Below are positions 1-6,923 of a stretch of DNA of 10,391 nt, one piece after another. The notes under the pieces are model-generated. The model did no database searches and had not been told where the DNA came from. It saw only the letters and a list, made by a program, of their open reading frames with translations. A program made the position numbers and the translations under genes. The stretch is from Chloroflexota bacterium (GTDB taxonomy: Bacteria > Chloroflexota > Limnocylindria > Limnocylindrales > CSP1-4). The stretch covers positions 1-10,391 of the forward strand of contig JAJYDP010000127.1 in NCBI GenBank assembly GCA_021777365.1, read 5' to 3'. Position 1 is the first letter of the stretch, and each line of letters opens with the position of its first letter.

Positions 1-634
1 CTGGGTGGCCGGCCACCCCGCGGAGATCGGGGCCGCGCTGGGCCAGCACGTCCTCCTCACCGTGCTCGCGGTGCTGGGGGGCCTGGCCATCTCGCTGCCG
101 CTCGCGGTGGCGGCACACCGGTACCGCCGGGCGGAGGCGCCGATCACCTGGGTCGCGGGGGTGATCTACACCATCCCCAGCCTCGCCCTCTTCGTGCTGC
201 TGATCCCCGTGACGGGGCTCTCCGTCCTGACCTCGGAGATCGGGCTGGTCGGCTATACGCTCCTCATCCTGGTCCGCAACACGCTCGCCGGCCTGGACGG
301 CGTCCCGTCGGACGTGCTCGAGGCGGCGGACGCCATGGGTCTCACCCGGCTGCAGCGTCTCGTCCGTGTCGAGGTCCCCATCGCCGTCCCGGTCATCGTG
401 GCCGGCATCCGCATCGCGACGGTGACCACCGTCGGCCTGGTCACGGTCACCGCGCTCATCGGGCAGGGCGGGCTCGGCCAGCTGATGCTGACCGGCTTCA
501 TCAACCTCTTCCCGACGGAGATCTACGTCGGCGCGCTGCTCTCGGTGGCGCTGGCCGTGGTGGCGGACGCCGGGCTGCTGCTCCTGCAGCGGGCCCTGAC
601 GCCGTGGGCCCGCGTCCGCGGGGCGGGAGCCTGA
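1..634 (+). CDS. Quaternary-amine (OpuC/ProW-type) ABC transporter permease, 5'-partial
   Basis: Inner-membrane permease subunit of a glycine betaine/choline/carnitine-class ABC importer. The frame is open to the left window edge. A GTG at position 5 could be a start (209 residues), but relatives usually have some 10 residues more before this point, so I treat the gene as 5'-truncated. Counting from that GTG, hydrophobic segments lie near residues 15-37, 49-72, 78-96, 126-152 and 172-195. The EAA loop that docks on the ATPase is clear (E106-A-A, G112, then VEVP at 122-125), followed by the family-typical ALIGQGGLG at 150-158. The stop is 3 bp before the next permease, so the two are surely co-transcribed. 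The ATPase is not in the window and is expected upstream. The transporter class is secure; the exact substrate is not readable from a permease. Confidence 0.9.
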   Translation, partial: WVAGHPAEIGAALGQHVLLTVLAVLGGLAISLPLAVAAHRYRRAEAPITWVAGVIYTIPSLALFVLLIPVTGLSVLTSEIGLVGYTLLILVRNTLAGLDGVPSDVLEAADAMGLTRLQRLVRVEVPIAVPVIVAGIRIATVTTVGLVTVTALIGQGGLGQLMLTGFINLFPTEIYVGALLSVALAVVADAGLLLLQRALTPWARVRGAGA

Positions 635-637
635 GCC

Positions 638-1357
638 GTGGAGCTGCTGGCCCAGGTCCTGGCCTGGTTCGGGGATCCTGCGCACTGGCAGGGGACGGAC
701 GGCATCCCGACCAGGGTGCTGGAACACGTCGAGGCCTCGGGGCTGTCCGTGCTGGTCGCGGCGACGCTGGCGCTCCCGCTCGGACTGGCCGTGGGGCACA
801 CGGGCCGCGGCGCCTTCCTGGTCGGCAGCATCGCCAACCTGGGCCGTGCCCTCCCCTCCTTCGCGCTCCTCCTCATGCTGATCCCCATCGCGGTGAACCT
901 GCGGCTGGACTTCAGCACCTGGCCCATCCTCGGCGCGATGGTGCTGCTCGCCATCCCGCCCATGCTGACCAACGCCTACGCCGGCATCCGGGCGGTCGAC
1001 CGGGAACTCGTCGAGGCCGCGCGCGGGATGGGGCTGAGTGGCCTCCAGGTGCTCCTGCGCCTGGAGCTCCCGCTCGCCACTCCCGTGATCGTGACGGGCG
1101 CCCGGCTGGCGGCGGTGCAGGTCGTGGCCACGTACACCCTGGGCGCGGTGGCGGGTGGCGGCGGTCTCGGGCGCTACATCTACGACGGCTTCGCCACGCA
1201 GGACACCGCGCGCATGGTCGCCGGCGCGACCCTGGTCGCACTGCTCGCGATCGCCACCGACGTCGCGTTCGGCGGGGTGGCGCGCCTGACGGCGCCGCGC
1301 GGCGCGACCGCGCGTCGGTCCCTGGCGCCGCCTGCCGGCGAGCCCGGGGCCGCCTGA
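638..1357 (+). CDS. Quaternary-amine (OpuC/ProW-type) ABC transporter permease, second subunit
   Basis: Second membrane subunit of the same importer, 239 residues from a GTG start 3 bp after the previous stop. It forms a heterodimeric channel with the upstream permease. Hydrophobic segments lie near residues 33-53, 58-86, 97-116, 146-170 and 192-214. The EAA motif is at E126-A-A with G132, followed by LELPLATPVI at 142-151 and the glycine-rich AGGGGLG at 172-178. Paralogous permeases in tandem are the rule for OpuB/OpuC-type systems, where ATPase, permease, binding protein and permease are encoded together. Here the binding protein follows both permeases. The C-terminal 20 or so residues are Pro/Ala/Arg-rich and probably a cytoplasmic tail. 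Start choice: the GTG fits the short spacing and the length of relatives. The upstream GAG-rich coding end gives only a weak ribosome site, so translational coupling is likely. Confidence 0.9.
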   Translation: MELLAQVLAWFGDPAHWQGTDGIPTRVLEHVEASGLSVLVAATLALPLGLAVGHTGRGAFLVGSIANLGRALPSFALLLMLIPIAVNLRLDFSTWPILGAMVLLAIPPMLTNAYAGIRAVDRELVEAARGMGLSGLQVLLRLELPLATPVIVTGARLAAVQVVATYTLGAVAGGGGLGRYIYDGFATQDTARMVAGATLVALLAIATDVAFGGVARLTAPRGATARRSLAPPAGEPGAA

Positions 1358-1363
1358 GCCCTC

Positions 1364-1395
1364 CCGGACCCGCCGTACAATCGCCACGGGTCCGG
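1364..1395. promoter_or_regulatory. 9-bp perfect inverted repeat enclosing a TACAAT box, ahead of the binding-protein gene
   Basis: CCGGACCCG (1364-1372) and its exact reverse complement CGGGTCCGG (1387-1395) flank a 14-nt spacer that contains TACAAT (1376-1381). As DNA this could be an operator straddling a -10 element that gives the binding-protein gene its own promoter; only a weak -35 candidate (CTGAGC, 1354-1359) lies upstream. As RNA it would be a strong hairpin in the 79-nt permease/binding-protein junction, of the kind that alters segmental mRNA stability. There is no T-tract, so intrinsic termination is unlikely. Confidence 0.5.
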
Positions 1396-1436
1396 CACTC
1401 CAGCCGGACGCGACGCATCGACGAGGGGGGTGTCTC

Positions 1437-2492
1437 ATGCGGCTGCACCGCATGCTGGCCCTGGGAGCGTCCGCGCTGGTGCTGGCGAGCGCCTGCGGGA
1501 CGGGCGGGGGGACGAGCCCGGCGCCCACCGGCGCGTCCGCCGCCCCGGGACCGAGCCAGGCCGTCGCCACCGCGGCGCCGGCATCCACGAGCCCGGCCAC
1601 GGCGCCGTCCGCGGCAGCCCCGTCGGCTGCCCCGGCCGCCGACACCATCGCCAGCCGCCTGGTCCTGGGCGGGCCGCCCGAATGTCCGCAGCGGCCCTTC
1701 TGCCTGATCGGGCTCCAGAAGGTCTACGGGCTGACGTTCAAGTCGTTCCTGCCGCTCGACGCGGGCGGTCCCCTGACGGTGGCCGCCCTGCAGACCGGCC
1801 GGATCGGGGTCGGGCTCCTGTTCACCTCGGACCCGAGCATCCAGGTCGACGGGTTCGTGCTCCTCAACGACGACCGGCACCTGCAGGCCTCGGACAACAT
1901 CGCGCCGGTCATCCGCACCTCGGTGCTGAAGGCGCACCCCGGCATCGCGACGCTCCTCGACACGATCTCGGCCCGGCTCACCCAGGCCGCGCTCACCTCG
2001 CTCAACAAGCAGGTGACGGTGGACAAGACCGATCCCGCCGACGCCGCCCGCGCCTGGCTGCAGCAGCAGGGATTCGTGCCCTCGGGTGCCTCGAACCAGG
2101 GCACCGTGGTGGTGGGTTCCACCAACTTCTCCGAGCAGCTGGTGCTCGCCGAGCTGTATGCACAGCAGCTCGAGGCGAACGGCTACACCGTCGTGCGCAA
2201 GTTCAACCTGGGCAGCCGCGAGGTCGTGCAGCCGGCGATCCAGTCGGGCCAGATCGACCTCTACCCCGAGTACCTCGCCTCGCTCACCGAGTACCTCGAC
2301 AAGGGCGCGGGGCTGGCCACCGGCGATCCGGCGAAGACCGCGAAGGTGCTCGCCGGGCTCCTGGCGCCGAAGGGCGAGACCGTGCTCGCCTACGCCCCCG
2401 CCACCGACGAGAACGGCTTCGCCGTGACGAGACAGACGGCGCAGCAGTACCACCTGGTCAACATCAGCGACCTCGCCCGGCCTGCGCCGTAG
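1437..2492 (+). CDS. ABC transporter substrate-binding lipoprotein (OpuAC/ProX type) with circularly permuted halves
   Basis: Extracytoplasmic solute-binding protein, 351 residues, that should deliver quaternary amines such as glycine betaine or choline to the preceding permeases. The ATG follows an AGGGGGG ribosome site at 1424-1430. Residues 1-20 are a lipoprotein signal with the likely lipidated cysteine at C20 (LASAC), then an Ala/Pro/Ser/Thr-rich linker to about residue 70. Residues 75-213 match what is normally the C-terminal half of this family: LGGPPEC at 77-83, YGL at 97-99, FLPLDAGGPLT at 104-114, DNIAPVIR at 153-160. Residues 223-351 match what is normally the N-terminal half: VVVGSTNFSEQ at 224-234, NLGS at 257-260, DLYPEY at 274-279, and a terminal ISDLA at 343-347. 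In ordinary relatives ISDLA runs directly into the LGGPPEC segment, so the order is swapped with both halves complete. Family assignment is firm; permutation is read from motif order. Confidence 0.85.
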   Translation: MRLHRMLALGASALVLASACGTGGGTSPAPTGASAAPGPSQAVATAAPASTSPATAPSAAAPSAAPAADTIASRLVLGGPPECPQRPFCLIGLQKVYGLTFKSFLPLDAGGPLTVAALQTGRIGVGLLFTSDPSIQVDGFVLLNDDRHLQASDNIAPVIRTSVLKAHPGIATLLDTISARLTQAALTSLNKQVTVDKTDPADAARAWLQQQGFVPSGASNQGTVVVGSTNFSEQLVLAELYAQQLEANGYTVVRKFNLGSREVVQPAIQSGQIDLYPEYLASLTEYLDKGAGLATGDPAKTAKVLAGLLAPKGETVLAYAPATDENGFAVTRQTAQQYHLVNISDLARPAP

Positions 2493-2496
2493 CCGG

Positions 2497-2532
2497 CGCC
2501 GGGGGCGGAGCGGATCCCCTGACCGCCCGGCG
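2497..2532 (+). terminator. GC-rich hairpin after the binding-protein gene (possible transcript end)
   Basis: Starting 5 nt after the TAG stop, CGCCG (2497-2501) and GGCGG (2504-2508), separated by a 2-nt bulge, pair with CCGCC-CGGCG (2523-2532) around a 14-nt loop. It is well placed to end the transporter transcript, but no T-run follows, so this is not a canonical intrinsic terminator. Confidence 0.3.
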
Positions 2533-2638
2533 CGTCTCGTGGCGCGGCGGCCCGACGTATCGCACGGGGAGTGGGCGCATGTCCCGATGCGGGCTCGCGC
2601 GCATCGTGAGACGCTTGGGGCCGTCACGCGCGAGACCC

Positions 2639-2670
2639 CGGCGGTCGGTGACCGCCGGCAGACCGCCGGC
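2639..2670. repeat. 8-bp inverted repeat plus tandem GACCGCCGGC direct repeat in the leader of the F420 cluster
   Basis: CGGCGGTC (2639-2646) is mirrored by GACCGCCG (2650-2657) with a 3-nt GGT loop. Its right arm is also part of a direct repeat, GACCGCCGGC at 2650-2659 and again at 2661-2670. It lies in the 242-bp gap between the transporter and the F420 gene island, where a promoter for the island is expected. It could be a regulator site with repeated half-sites or a leader hairpin. I found no convincing -10/-35 pair in this gap. Confidence 0.35.
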
Positions 2671-2676
2671 CGCGGT

Positions 2677-2690
2677 GCCGCGATCGCGGC
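2677..2690. promoter_or_regulatory. 14-bp perfect palindrome upstream of the F420 cluster
   Basis: GCCGCGATCGCGGC reads identically on both strands and ends 44 bp before the first start codon of the island. Its size and placement would suit a dimeric (for example TetR- or GntR-type) repressor, but GC-rich palindromes also arise by chance in this base composition and no adjacent regulator gene is present. Confidence 0.25.
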
Positions 2691-2734
2691 TCCGTGCCGG
2701 GGGAACGCGCTCCAGCGCCGTCCGGGAGGAGAGC

Positions 2735-3166
2735 ATGTCCGACGCCGCCCCAAGCGCACCGATCGAGCCGTCCGTCCGCCGCTTCCTCGAGGCCCCCGGC
2801 CACTTCGCCGTGGTCGCGACGCTCGACCCGGACGGCTCCGTCCACCACGCCGTGGCCTGGTACCTGCTGCGCGACGGGACGCTCGTGCTGAACTCGCGCG
2901 AAGGGCGGCGCTGGCCAGGCAACCTGCTGCGCGACCCGCGCGTGAGCGTGGCGGTCGAGGACGGGTATCGATGGGTCACGCTGCGGGGCACGGTCGAGGT
3001 GATCGACGACCAGGCCCGCGCACAGGCCGACATCGCCGAGATGGCCCGGCGGTACCACGCCGACGACCCGGCCCACGCGGAGGAACAGGTCCGGATGTTC
3101 CGGGAGCAGCGGCGGGTCACGTTCGAGCTGGCACCGGCCCGCGTGGCCGCATCCGTGGAGGACTGA
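2735..3166 (+). CDS. PPOX-class F420-dependent protein (Rv1155-like split beta-barrel)
   Basis: Predicted F420-binding flavin-reductase-fold protein, 143 residues, of the pyridoxamine-phosphate-oxidase-like superfamily (F420 branch, Rv1155/TIGR03618 type). The sequence shows the family pattern: FLEAPGHFAVVATLDPDG at 17-34, WYLLRDGTLVLNS at 42-54, the N-terminal EGR and NLLRDPRVSV of the cofactor-contacting segment (56-72), the RGTVEVIDD strand-turn at 84-92, and a closing FELAPARV at 130-137. Relatives often carry Lys where this protein has Trp60. The ATG is preceded by GGAGGA at 2725-2730. The frame is also open upstream, with an ATG at 2579, but the extra 52 residues are Arg-rich and unlike the family, so I reject that start. 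The next gene begins 5 bp downstream, and the F420 biosynthesis genes behind it support F420 over FMN. The substrate cannot be told. Confidence 0.85.
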   Translation: MSDAAPSAPIEPSVRRFLEAPGHFAVVATLDPDGSVHHAVAWYLLRDGTLVLNSREGRRWPGNLLRDPRVSVAVEDGYRWVTLRGTVEVIDDQARAQADIAEMARRYHADDPAHAEEQVRMFREQRRVTFELAPARVAASVED

Positions 3167-3171
3167 ACGGA

Positions 3172-4161
3172 ATGGCAGCATCCGGCATCGGCTATGCGGC
3201 GATGCTCGAGCAGTTCGCGCCGCGCGACCTGGTCGACTGGTCGGTGGCCGCGGAGGCCGCCGGGTTCAGCGGCATCATGGCCGCCGACCACGTGCAGCCG
3301 TGGGTCCCGCGCCAGGGAAACGCGGCGTTCGTCTGGTCGTACATGACCGCGGCGGCGGAGCACACCGTGGGCGACATCGGGCCGGGCGTGGTCTGCCCGT
3401 CGTTCCGGATGCACCCGGCGGTCGTGGCCCAGGCGGCGGCGACCATGGCAGCCATGTACCCGGACCGCTTCTGGCTGGGCCTGGGCTCCGGAGAAGCCCT
3501 CAACGAGCACATGGTGGCGGCCTACTGGCCGGAGATCCCGGAACGGATCGCCCGGATGTTCGAGGCGATCGAGATCATCCAGAAGCTCTTCAGCGGCAGG
3601 GACGTCAAGCACCGCGGCGAGTACTTCCGGATGGAAACGGTGCGCCTCTGGACCATGCCGGCGACGCCGCCCCCGATCTACGTCGCCACGGCGGGGCCGG
3701 TGACCGCGGAGAAGACCGGACGCCTGTGCGACGGAATCATCACCGTGGGCGCCGCGGACGAGAAGATCGACGCCGTCTTCGCGCGCTTCGACAAGGGCGC
3801 GCGGGAGGCGGGCAAGGACCCGGCCACCATGCCCCGCATCCTGCAGCTCCACCTCTCCTGGGCGCCGACGCAACCGGAGGCCGAACGCAACGCCCTGGAG
3901 GAGTGGCCCAACGGCGGCATGAAGTTCGCCAAGCAGGACATCCGCACACCGCAGGTCTTCGAGGCGATCGCGGGCCTCGTGCGCATCGACGATTTCAAGG
4001 GCCGCATGCTGATCTCCGACGACCTGGAGGTCCACCGCCGCGAGATCCAGCGCTACCTCGACATGGGCTTCACGAAGATCTACCTCCACAACGTGGGCCG
4101 CAACCAGCGCGAGTGGATCGAGGCCTTCGGCCGCGAGGTGCTGCCGAGGCTGACGGCATGA
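3172..4161 (+). CDS. F420-dependent LLM-family oxidoreductase, glucose-6-phosphate dehydrogenase-like (TIGR03557 type)
   Basis: TIM-barrel luciferase-like oxidoreductase, 329 residues, closest in pattern to F420-dependent glucose-6-phosphate dehydrogenase (FGD1, 336 residues). Visible family motifs are [14 protein letters not shown] (7-20), ADHVQPW (38-44), HPAVVAQA (81-88) and [11 protein letters not shown] (102-112). The residues matching the catalytic set of mycobacterial FGD1 are in place: H40, W44 and E108 (FGD1 Glu109). A lysine also sits at position 198, where FGD1 has a phosphate-binding Lys, though the alignment there is less certain. The usual reaction is hydride transfer from substrate to F420, giving F420H2 for other enzymes. 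The start has GGAGGA at 3157-3162, inside the end of the previous gene. Its end overlaps cofD by 4 bp. The subfamily also includes enzymes acting on other substrates, so glucose-6-phosphate is plausible, not proven. Confidence 0.85.
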   Translation: MAASGIGYAAMLEQFAPRDLVDWSVAAEAAGFSGIMAADHVQPWVPRQGNAAFVWSYMTAAAEHTVGDIGPGVVCPSFRMHPAVVAQAAATMAAMYPDRFWLGLGSGEALNEHMVAAYWPEIPERIARMFEAIEIIQKLFSGRDVKHRGEYFRMETVRLWTMPATPPPIYVATAGPVTAEKTGRLCDGIITVGAADEKIDAVFARFDKGAREAGKDPATMPRILQLHLSWAPTQPEAERNALEEWPNGGMKFAKQDIRTPQVFEAIAGLVRIDDFKGRMLISDDLEVHRREIQRYLDMGFTKIYLHNVGRNQREWIEAFGREVLPRLTA

Positions 4162-5180
4162 TGGAACCGCACCGGGATCCCGCCATGGCCGCCGCGCCGG
4201 GGGCATCGACCCGCGTGGTCGTGCTGGCCGGCGGCGTCGGGGGCGCCCGGCTGTCCCACGGGGTGGCGCGCCTCCCCGGCGTCGAGCTGACCGTCGTCGT
4301 CAACACGGGGGACGATCTCGAGCTCCACGGCCTGGCCATCTCCCCGGACGTCGACACCGTCCTCTACACGCTGGCGGGGGTGGCGAACCCGGAGACCGGC
4401 TGGGGCCTGCGCGACGAGACCTGGTCGGCGCACGGGATGCTGGCCCGCTACGGCGCCCCCACGTGGTTCCGCCTGGGTGACCGCGACCTCGCGACGCAGC
4501 TGGTGCGGACTCGGCGGTTCCGCGACGGGGCGACGCCCACCGACGTGACCGGCGAGCTGGCGCAGGCGCTCGGCGTGCGGGCGCGGATCCTTCCGATGTC
4601 CGACCGTCCCGTGCGCACCCACGTGCGGACGCACGGCGGATGGCTCGAGTTCCAGGAGTGGTTCGTGGCCCGCGGGCATGCCGACGACGTCCTGGAGGTC
4701 CGCTTCGACGGTGTCGAGGACGCGCGTCCGACCGAGCGGGTGCTCACCTCGATCGCGGCGGCGGACGCCATCCTCGTGGCCCCCTCCAACCCCTTCGTGA
4801 GCATCGGGACCATCCTGGCACTCCCCGGCATGGTGGCGGCGCTGCTTGCGGCCGCGGCACCCGTGGTGGCGGTCAGCCCGATCGTCGCCGGCGCCGCGCT
4901 CAAGGGCCCCGCCGACCGGATGTTCGAGACGCTGGGCGGCGAGTCGAGCGCCCTGGGGGTCGCACGCCACTACGCCGGCGCGTTCCCCGGGCTCGTGGAT
5001 GGGCTCGTGATCGACGGGGCGGATCGCGACCAGGCGGCGGCGATCGGGCAGCTGGGCATCCGGACGCTGGTCACGTCGGCGATCATGCGCGACGAGGACG
5101 ACCGGGTCCGGCTGGCCGGCGAGGTACTCGGCTTCGCGACGGAGCTCCGCCGCGACGAGCAGCGACGGAACGAGGGCTGA
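4158..5180 (+). CDS. cofD: 2-phospho-L-lactate / phosphoenolpyruvate transferase (F420 biosynthesis, CofD/FbiA)
   Basis: Transfers the phospho-lactyl or phospho-enolpyruvyl group from its GDP adduct to the deazaflavin FO, giving (dehydro)F420-0. The 340 residues carry the whole CofD signature: AGGVGGAR at 24-31, VVNTGDD at 47-53, [14 protein letters not shown] at 61-74, RLGDRDLAT at 105-113, PMSDRPVRT at 146-154, WLEFQEWFV at 162-170, PSNPFVSIG at 209-217, SPIVAG at 240-245 and KGPAD at 249-253. The chosen ATG at 4158 overlaps the upstream stop as ATGA and has GAGG 8 nt before it (4146-4149). A second in-frame ATG follows at once and a third lies at 4185, giving a start nearer the usual family length. 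Whether the donor derives from lactate, PEP or another acid cannot be read from these motifs. Function is secure. Confidence 0.95.
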   Translation: MMEPHRDPAMAAAPGASTRVVVLAGGVGGARLSHGVARLPGVELTVVVNTGDDLELHGLAISPDVDTVLYTLAGVANPETGWGLRDETWSAHGMLARYGAPTWFRLGDRDLATQLVRTRRFRDGATPTDVTGELAQALGVRARILPMSDRPVRTHVRTHGGWLEFQEWFVARGHADDVLEVRFDGVEDARPTERVLTSIAAADAILVAPSNPFVSIGTILALPGMVAALLAAAAPVVAVSPIVAGAALKGPADRMFETLGGESSALGVARHYAGAFPGLVDGLVIDGADRDQAAAIGQLGIRTLVTSAIMRDEDDRVRLAGEVLGFATELRRDEQRRNEG

Positions 5181-6044
5181 ATGCGCATCGGGATCGGACT
5201 GCCCACCGTCATCCCCGGCGTCGCCGGGGATGACGTCCTGGAGTGGGCGCGCCGGGCCGAGGGGCGCAGCTTCGCCACGCTCGGGGTGATCGACCGGATC
5301 GCCTACCCCAACTACGAGCCTCTCACCGCGCTCGCCGCCGTCGCGGGCGCCACCCGGACCATCGGTCTGATGACCGACGTACTGCTGGGACCGACCCGTG
5401 ACCCGGTGCTGCTGGCGAAGCAGGCGGCCAGCCTCGCCCTCCTCTCGGGCGGACGCCTCACGCTGGGCCTGGGCGTGGGGGCCCGGCCGGACGACTTCGC
5501 CGTCACGGGTCGCGACTTCCACGCGCGGGGCCGCGACTGGGATGTCGCCCTCGCGACGATGGACCGGGTGTGGCGCGGCGACCCGCCGCCCGGGACCACC
5601 CGGACCAGCGCCCCGGGAGCCGGGTCTGGCGGCCGACCCCGGCTCCTCTTCGGGGGCACGTCCGACGCCACGTTCCGGCGCACGGTGCGCTGGGGCGCCG
5701 GCTGGACGGCGAGCAGCAGCGCGGGCGACGCACTGCCCGGGCTCATCGAGCGCGTCCGTTCGGCCTGGCACGAGGCAGGGCGGCCCGGCGATCCGTGGAT
5801 CTCGGTGCTCACCTACTTCGGTGCCGCCGGCGACCCGGACGACCACCGGCCCGCCGCCTTCCTCGCCGACTACTACGGGCCCCAGCGAGGCCCGGCCCTG
5901 GCGGCGACGCTGGCGCGGACGCCCCAGGCGATGCGCGCGATGGTCCGCCGCTGCGAGGACCTGGGGGCGGACGAGGTGGTCGCGTTCCCGACGCTGCCCG
6001 GGGTCGAGCAGGTCGACCGGCTCGCGGACGCGGTGCTCCGCTAG
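5181..6044 (+). CDS. LLM-class (F420-dependent) oxidoreductase inserted between cofD and cofC
   Basis: Luciferase-like TIM-barrel oxidoreductase, 287 residues, probably using F420. The start MRIGIGLPT forms the first barrel strand. AKQAASLALLSGGRLTLGLG at 79-98, GVGARPDDF at 98-106 and FGGTSDATFRR at 157-167 (the usual phosphate-contacting loop) identify the family. The position of the catalytic His in FGD-like members is not obviously conserved: the segment reads VIDRIAYPNYEP (36-47). The ATG follows the cofD stop with no gap and has GAGGG at 5172-5176. Its place inside the cof operon suggests a reaction tied to F420 formation or first use. I cannot assign a substrate. It is shorter than the other two LLM genes here and carries a Pro/Gly/Ser-rich loop at 135-152. 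Confidence 0.8.
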   Translation: MRIGIGLPTVIPGVAGDDVLEWARRAEGRSFATLGVIDRIAYPNYEPLTALAAVAGATRTIGLMTDVLLGPTRDPVLLAKQAASLALLSGGRLTLGLGVGARPDDFAVTGRDFHARGRDWDVALATMDRVWRGDPPPGTTRTSAPGAGSGGRPRLLFGGTSDATFRRTVRWGAGWTASSSAGDALPGLIERVRSAWHEAGRPGDPWISVLTYFGAAGDPDDHRPAAFLADYYGPQRGPALAATLARTPQAMRAMVRRCEDLGADEVVAFPTLPGVEQVDRLADAVLR

Positions 6045-6070
6045 GGATCGACGGGGCGTGGGCGGCGTGC

Positions 6071-6076
6071 GAGGAA
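6071..6076 (+). promoter_or_regulatory. Ribosome-binding site that favours the GTG 6085 start of cofC
   Basis: GAGGAA ends 8 nt before GTG 6085. The alternative GTG at 6211, which would remove the unusual N-terminal tail, has no purine-rich site before it; GTGs at 6058 and 6067 have weaker G-runs. Confidence 0.45.
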
Positions 6077-6084
6077 CCGGCGAC

Positions 6085-6870
6085 GTGCGTGGCCATGGGG
6101 ATGCCGGCAGCCCGGGCGACCGGGCAGCGGCGCGCGGCGCGGGCGCCCATGCGGGCGCCGCCGGCGAGGCGGGCGGCACGGCACGGGCGGACCTGGCGCG
6201 GCTCCACGTCGTGATCCCGCTCCGCTCGCTGGAGGGCGGGAAGACCCGCCTCGGGGCCGCGCTCGACGCGGAGGAGCGCGAGGAGCTGATCGTCGGGATG
6301 CTGCGCCACGTGCTGGCGGTCACGCTGGCCTGGGGGGGCGCGGGGGACGTGCTGGTGGTGAGCGCGGACCCGGCGGTCCTGGCGATCGCCGCGCGCGACG
6401 GGGCACGGACGCTGCGACAGCGCACCGGCGACCTGAACGCCGGGATCCGCCTGGGCCGCGACGACGTCGTCGCGGCCGGCGCGACGGCCCTGCTGGTCCT
6501 TCCCGCCGACCTGCCGCTGCTCGAGGCGGCATCGCTGGAGCGCCTGCGCGATGCCTCGGACGCGGCGCTCGCCGCGGGATCCGGGCGGGCCCTCGTGGCG
6601 ATCGTGCCCGCCGATGCCCGCAGCGGCACCAACGCGCTCCTGCTGGCCCCGCCCGACGCCATCGAGCCGGCGTTCGGCCCCGACAGCCTGCGGGCCCACC
6701 TGGAGGCCGCACGGGCGGCCGACGCCACGGTGCAGCTGGTGGAGGACCCGGCCCTGGGCTTCGACCTGGACACGCCCGCCGACGTCGAGCGCCTCGACCC
6801 GGCGCGCCTGGCGGCCCTGCAGGCGATCGGCGCGGCGGCCGGAGCCGCGGGCGCCGGGGTGGATCCATGA
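6085..6870 (+). CDS. cofC: 2-phospho-L-lactate (or PEP) guanylyltransferase (F420 biosynthesis, CofC/FbiD)
   Basis: Uses GTP to activate the phospho-three-carbon acid as a GDP adduct, the donor for CofD. With the GTG start at 6085 it has 261 residues. The catalytic nucleotidyltransferase-like domain starts near residue 41: VVIPLRSLEGGKTRL at 42-56, VVSADPAVL at 91-99, GDLNAGI at 115-121, LVLPADLPLL at 137-146, SGTNALLL at 180-187, AFGPDSLRAHLEAA at 196-209 and GFDLDTPADVERL at 225-237. These are the family hallmarks. The first 40 residues are a Gly/Ala/Arg-rich tail absent from typical members of about 200-230 residues, so the true start may be GTG 6211, which lacks a ribosome site. The gene follows the LLM gene by 40 bp. 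The function call is secure; the N-terminus is not. Confidence 0.92.
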   Translation: MRGHGDAGSPGDRAAARGAGAHAGAAGEAGGTARADLARLHVVIPLRSLEGGKTRLGAALDAEEREELIVGMLRHVLAVTLAWGGAGDVLVVSADPAVLAIAARDGARTLRQRTGDLNAGIRLGRDDVVAAGATALLVLPADLPLLEAASLERLRDASDAALAAGSGRALVAIVPADARSGTNALLLAPPDAIEPAFGPDSLRAHLEAARAADATVQLVEDPALGFDLDTPADVERLDPARLAALQAIGAAAGAAGAGVDP

Positions 6871-6923
6871 GCACGCCGCGCGCATCCCGGGCCGGTTCCG
6901 GCCCCACCGGAGGAGCACCATGA
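6867..6923 (+). other. 18-codon reading frame bridging cofC and cofE with ATGA overlaps at both ends
   Basis: ATG 6867 overlaps the cofC TGA, and the frame ends in a TGA that overlaps the cofE ATG (6920). The 18 residues (Ser/Gly/Pro/Arg-rich) show no homology I recognise. Only a GGGGTGG stretch precedes it. It may be a translational coupling device or chance; the ten bases around both ATGs (CCATGAGCAC at 6865 and 6918) are identical, hinting at a small duplication of the start region. Confidence 0.15.

Noticed and set aside
604..1707. Plus-strand open frame in an alternative phase across the second permease
   Set aside because: It overlaps the real permease, which has the EAA motif and membrane segments; the alternative product is Arg/Gly-rich.
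2579..2734. N-terminal extension of the PPOX-fold gene from ATG 2579 (GGGGAG upstream)
   Set aside because: The extra 52 residues are Arg-rich and unlike the family, and ATG 2735 has a better ribosome site and normal family length.
2493..2734. Possible remnant of a second binding-protein copy that would explain the swapped halves as a broken tandem duplication
   Set aside because: All three + frames after the stop were read for LGGPPEC- or NFSEQ-like blocks and none was found.
912..2759. Minus-strand open frame (615 codons) opposite the permease and binding-protein genes
   Set aside because: Shadow of conserved + strand genes; composition is Arg-rich and domain-free.
4080..6773. Very long minus-strand open frame (897 codons) across cofD, the LLM gene and cofC
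   Set aside because: It lies antisense to genes with unmistakable conserved motifs, its translation is Arg/Gly/Ala low-complexity without domains, and long antisense frames are expected at this GC content.
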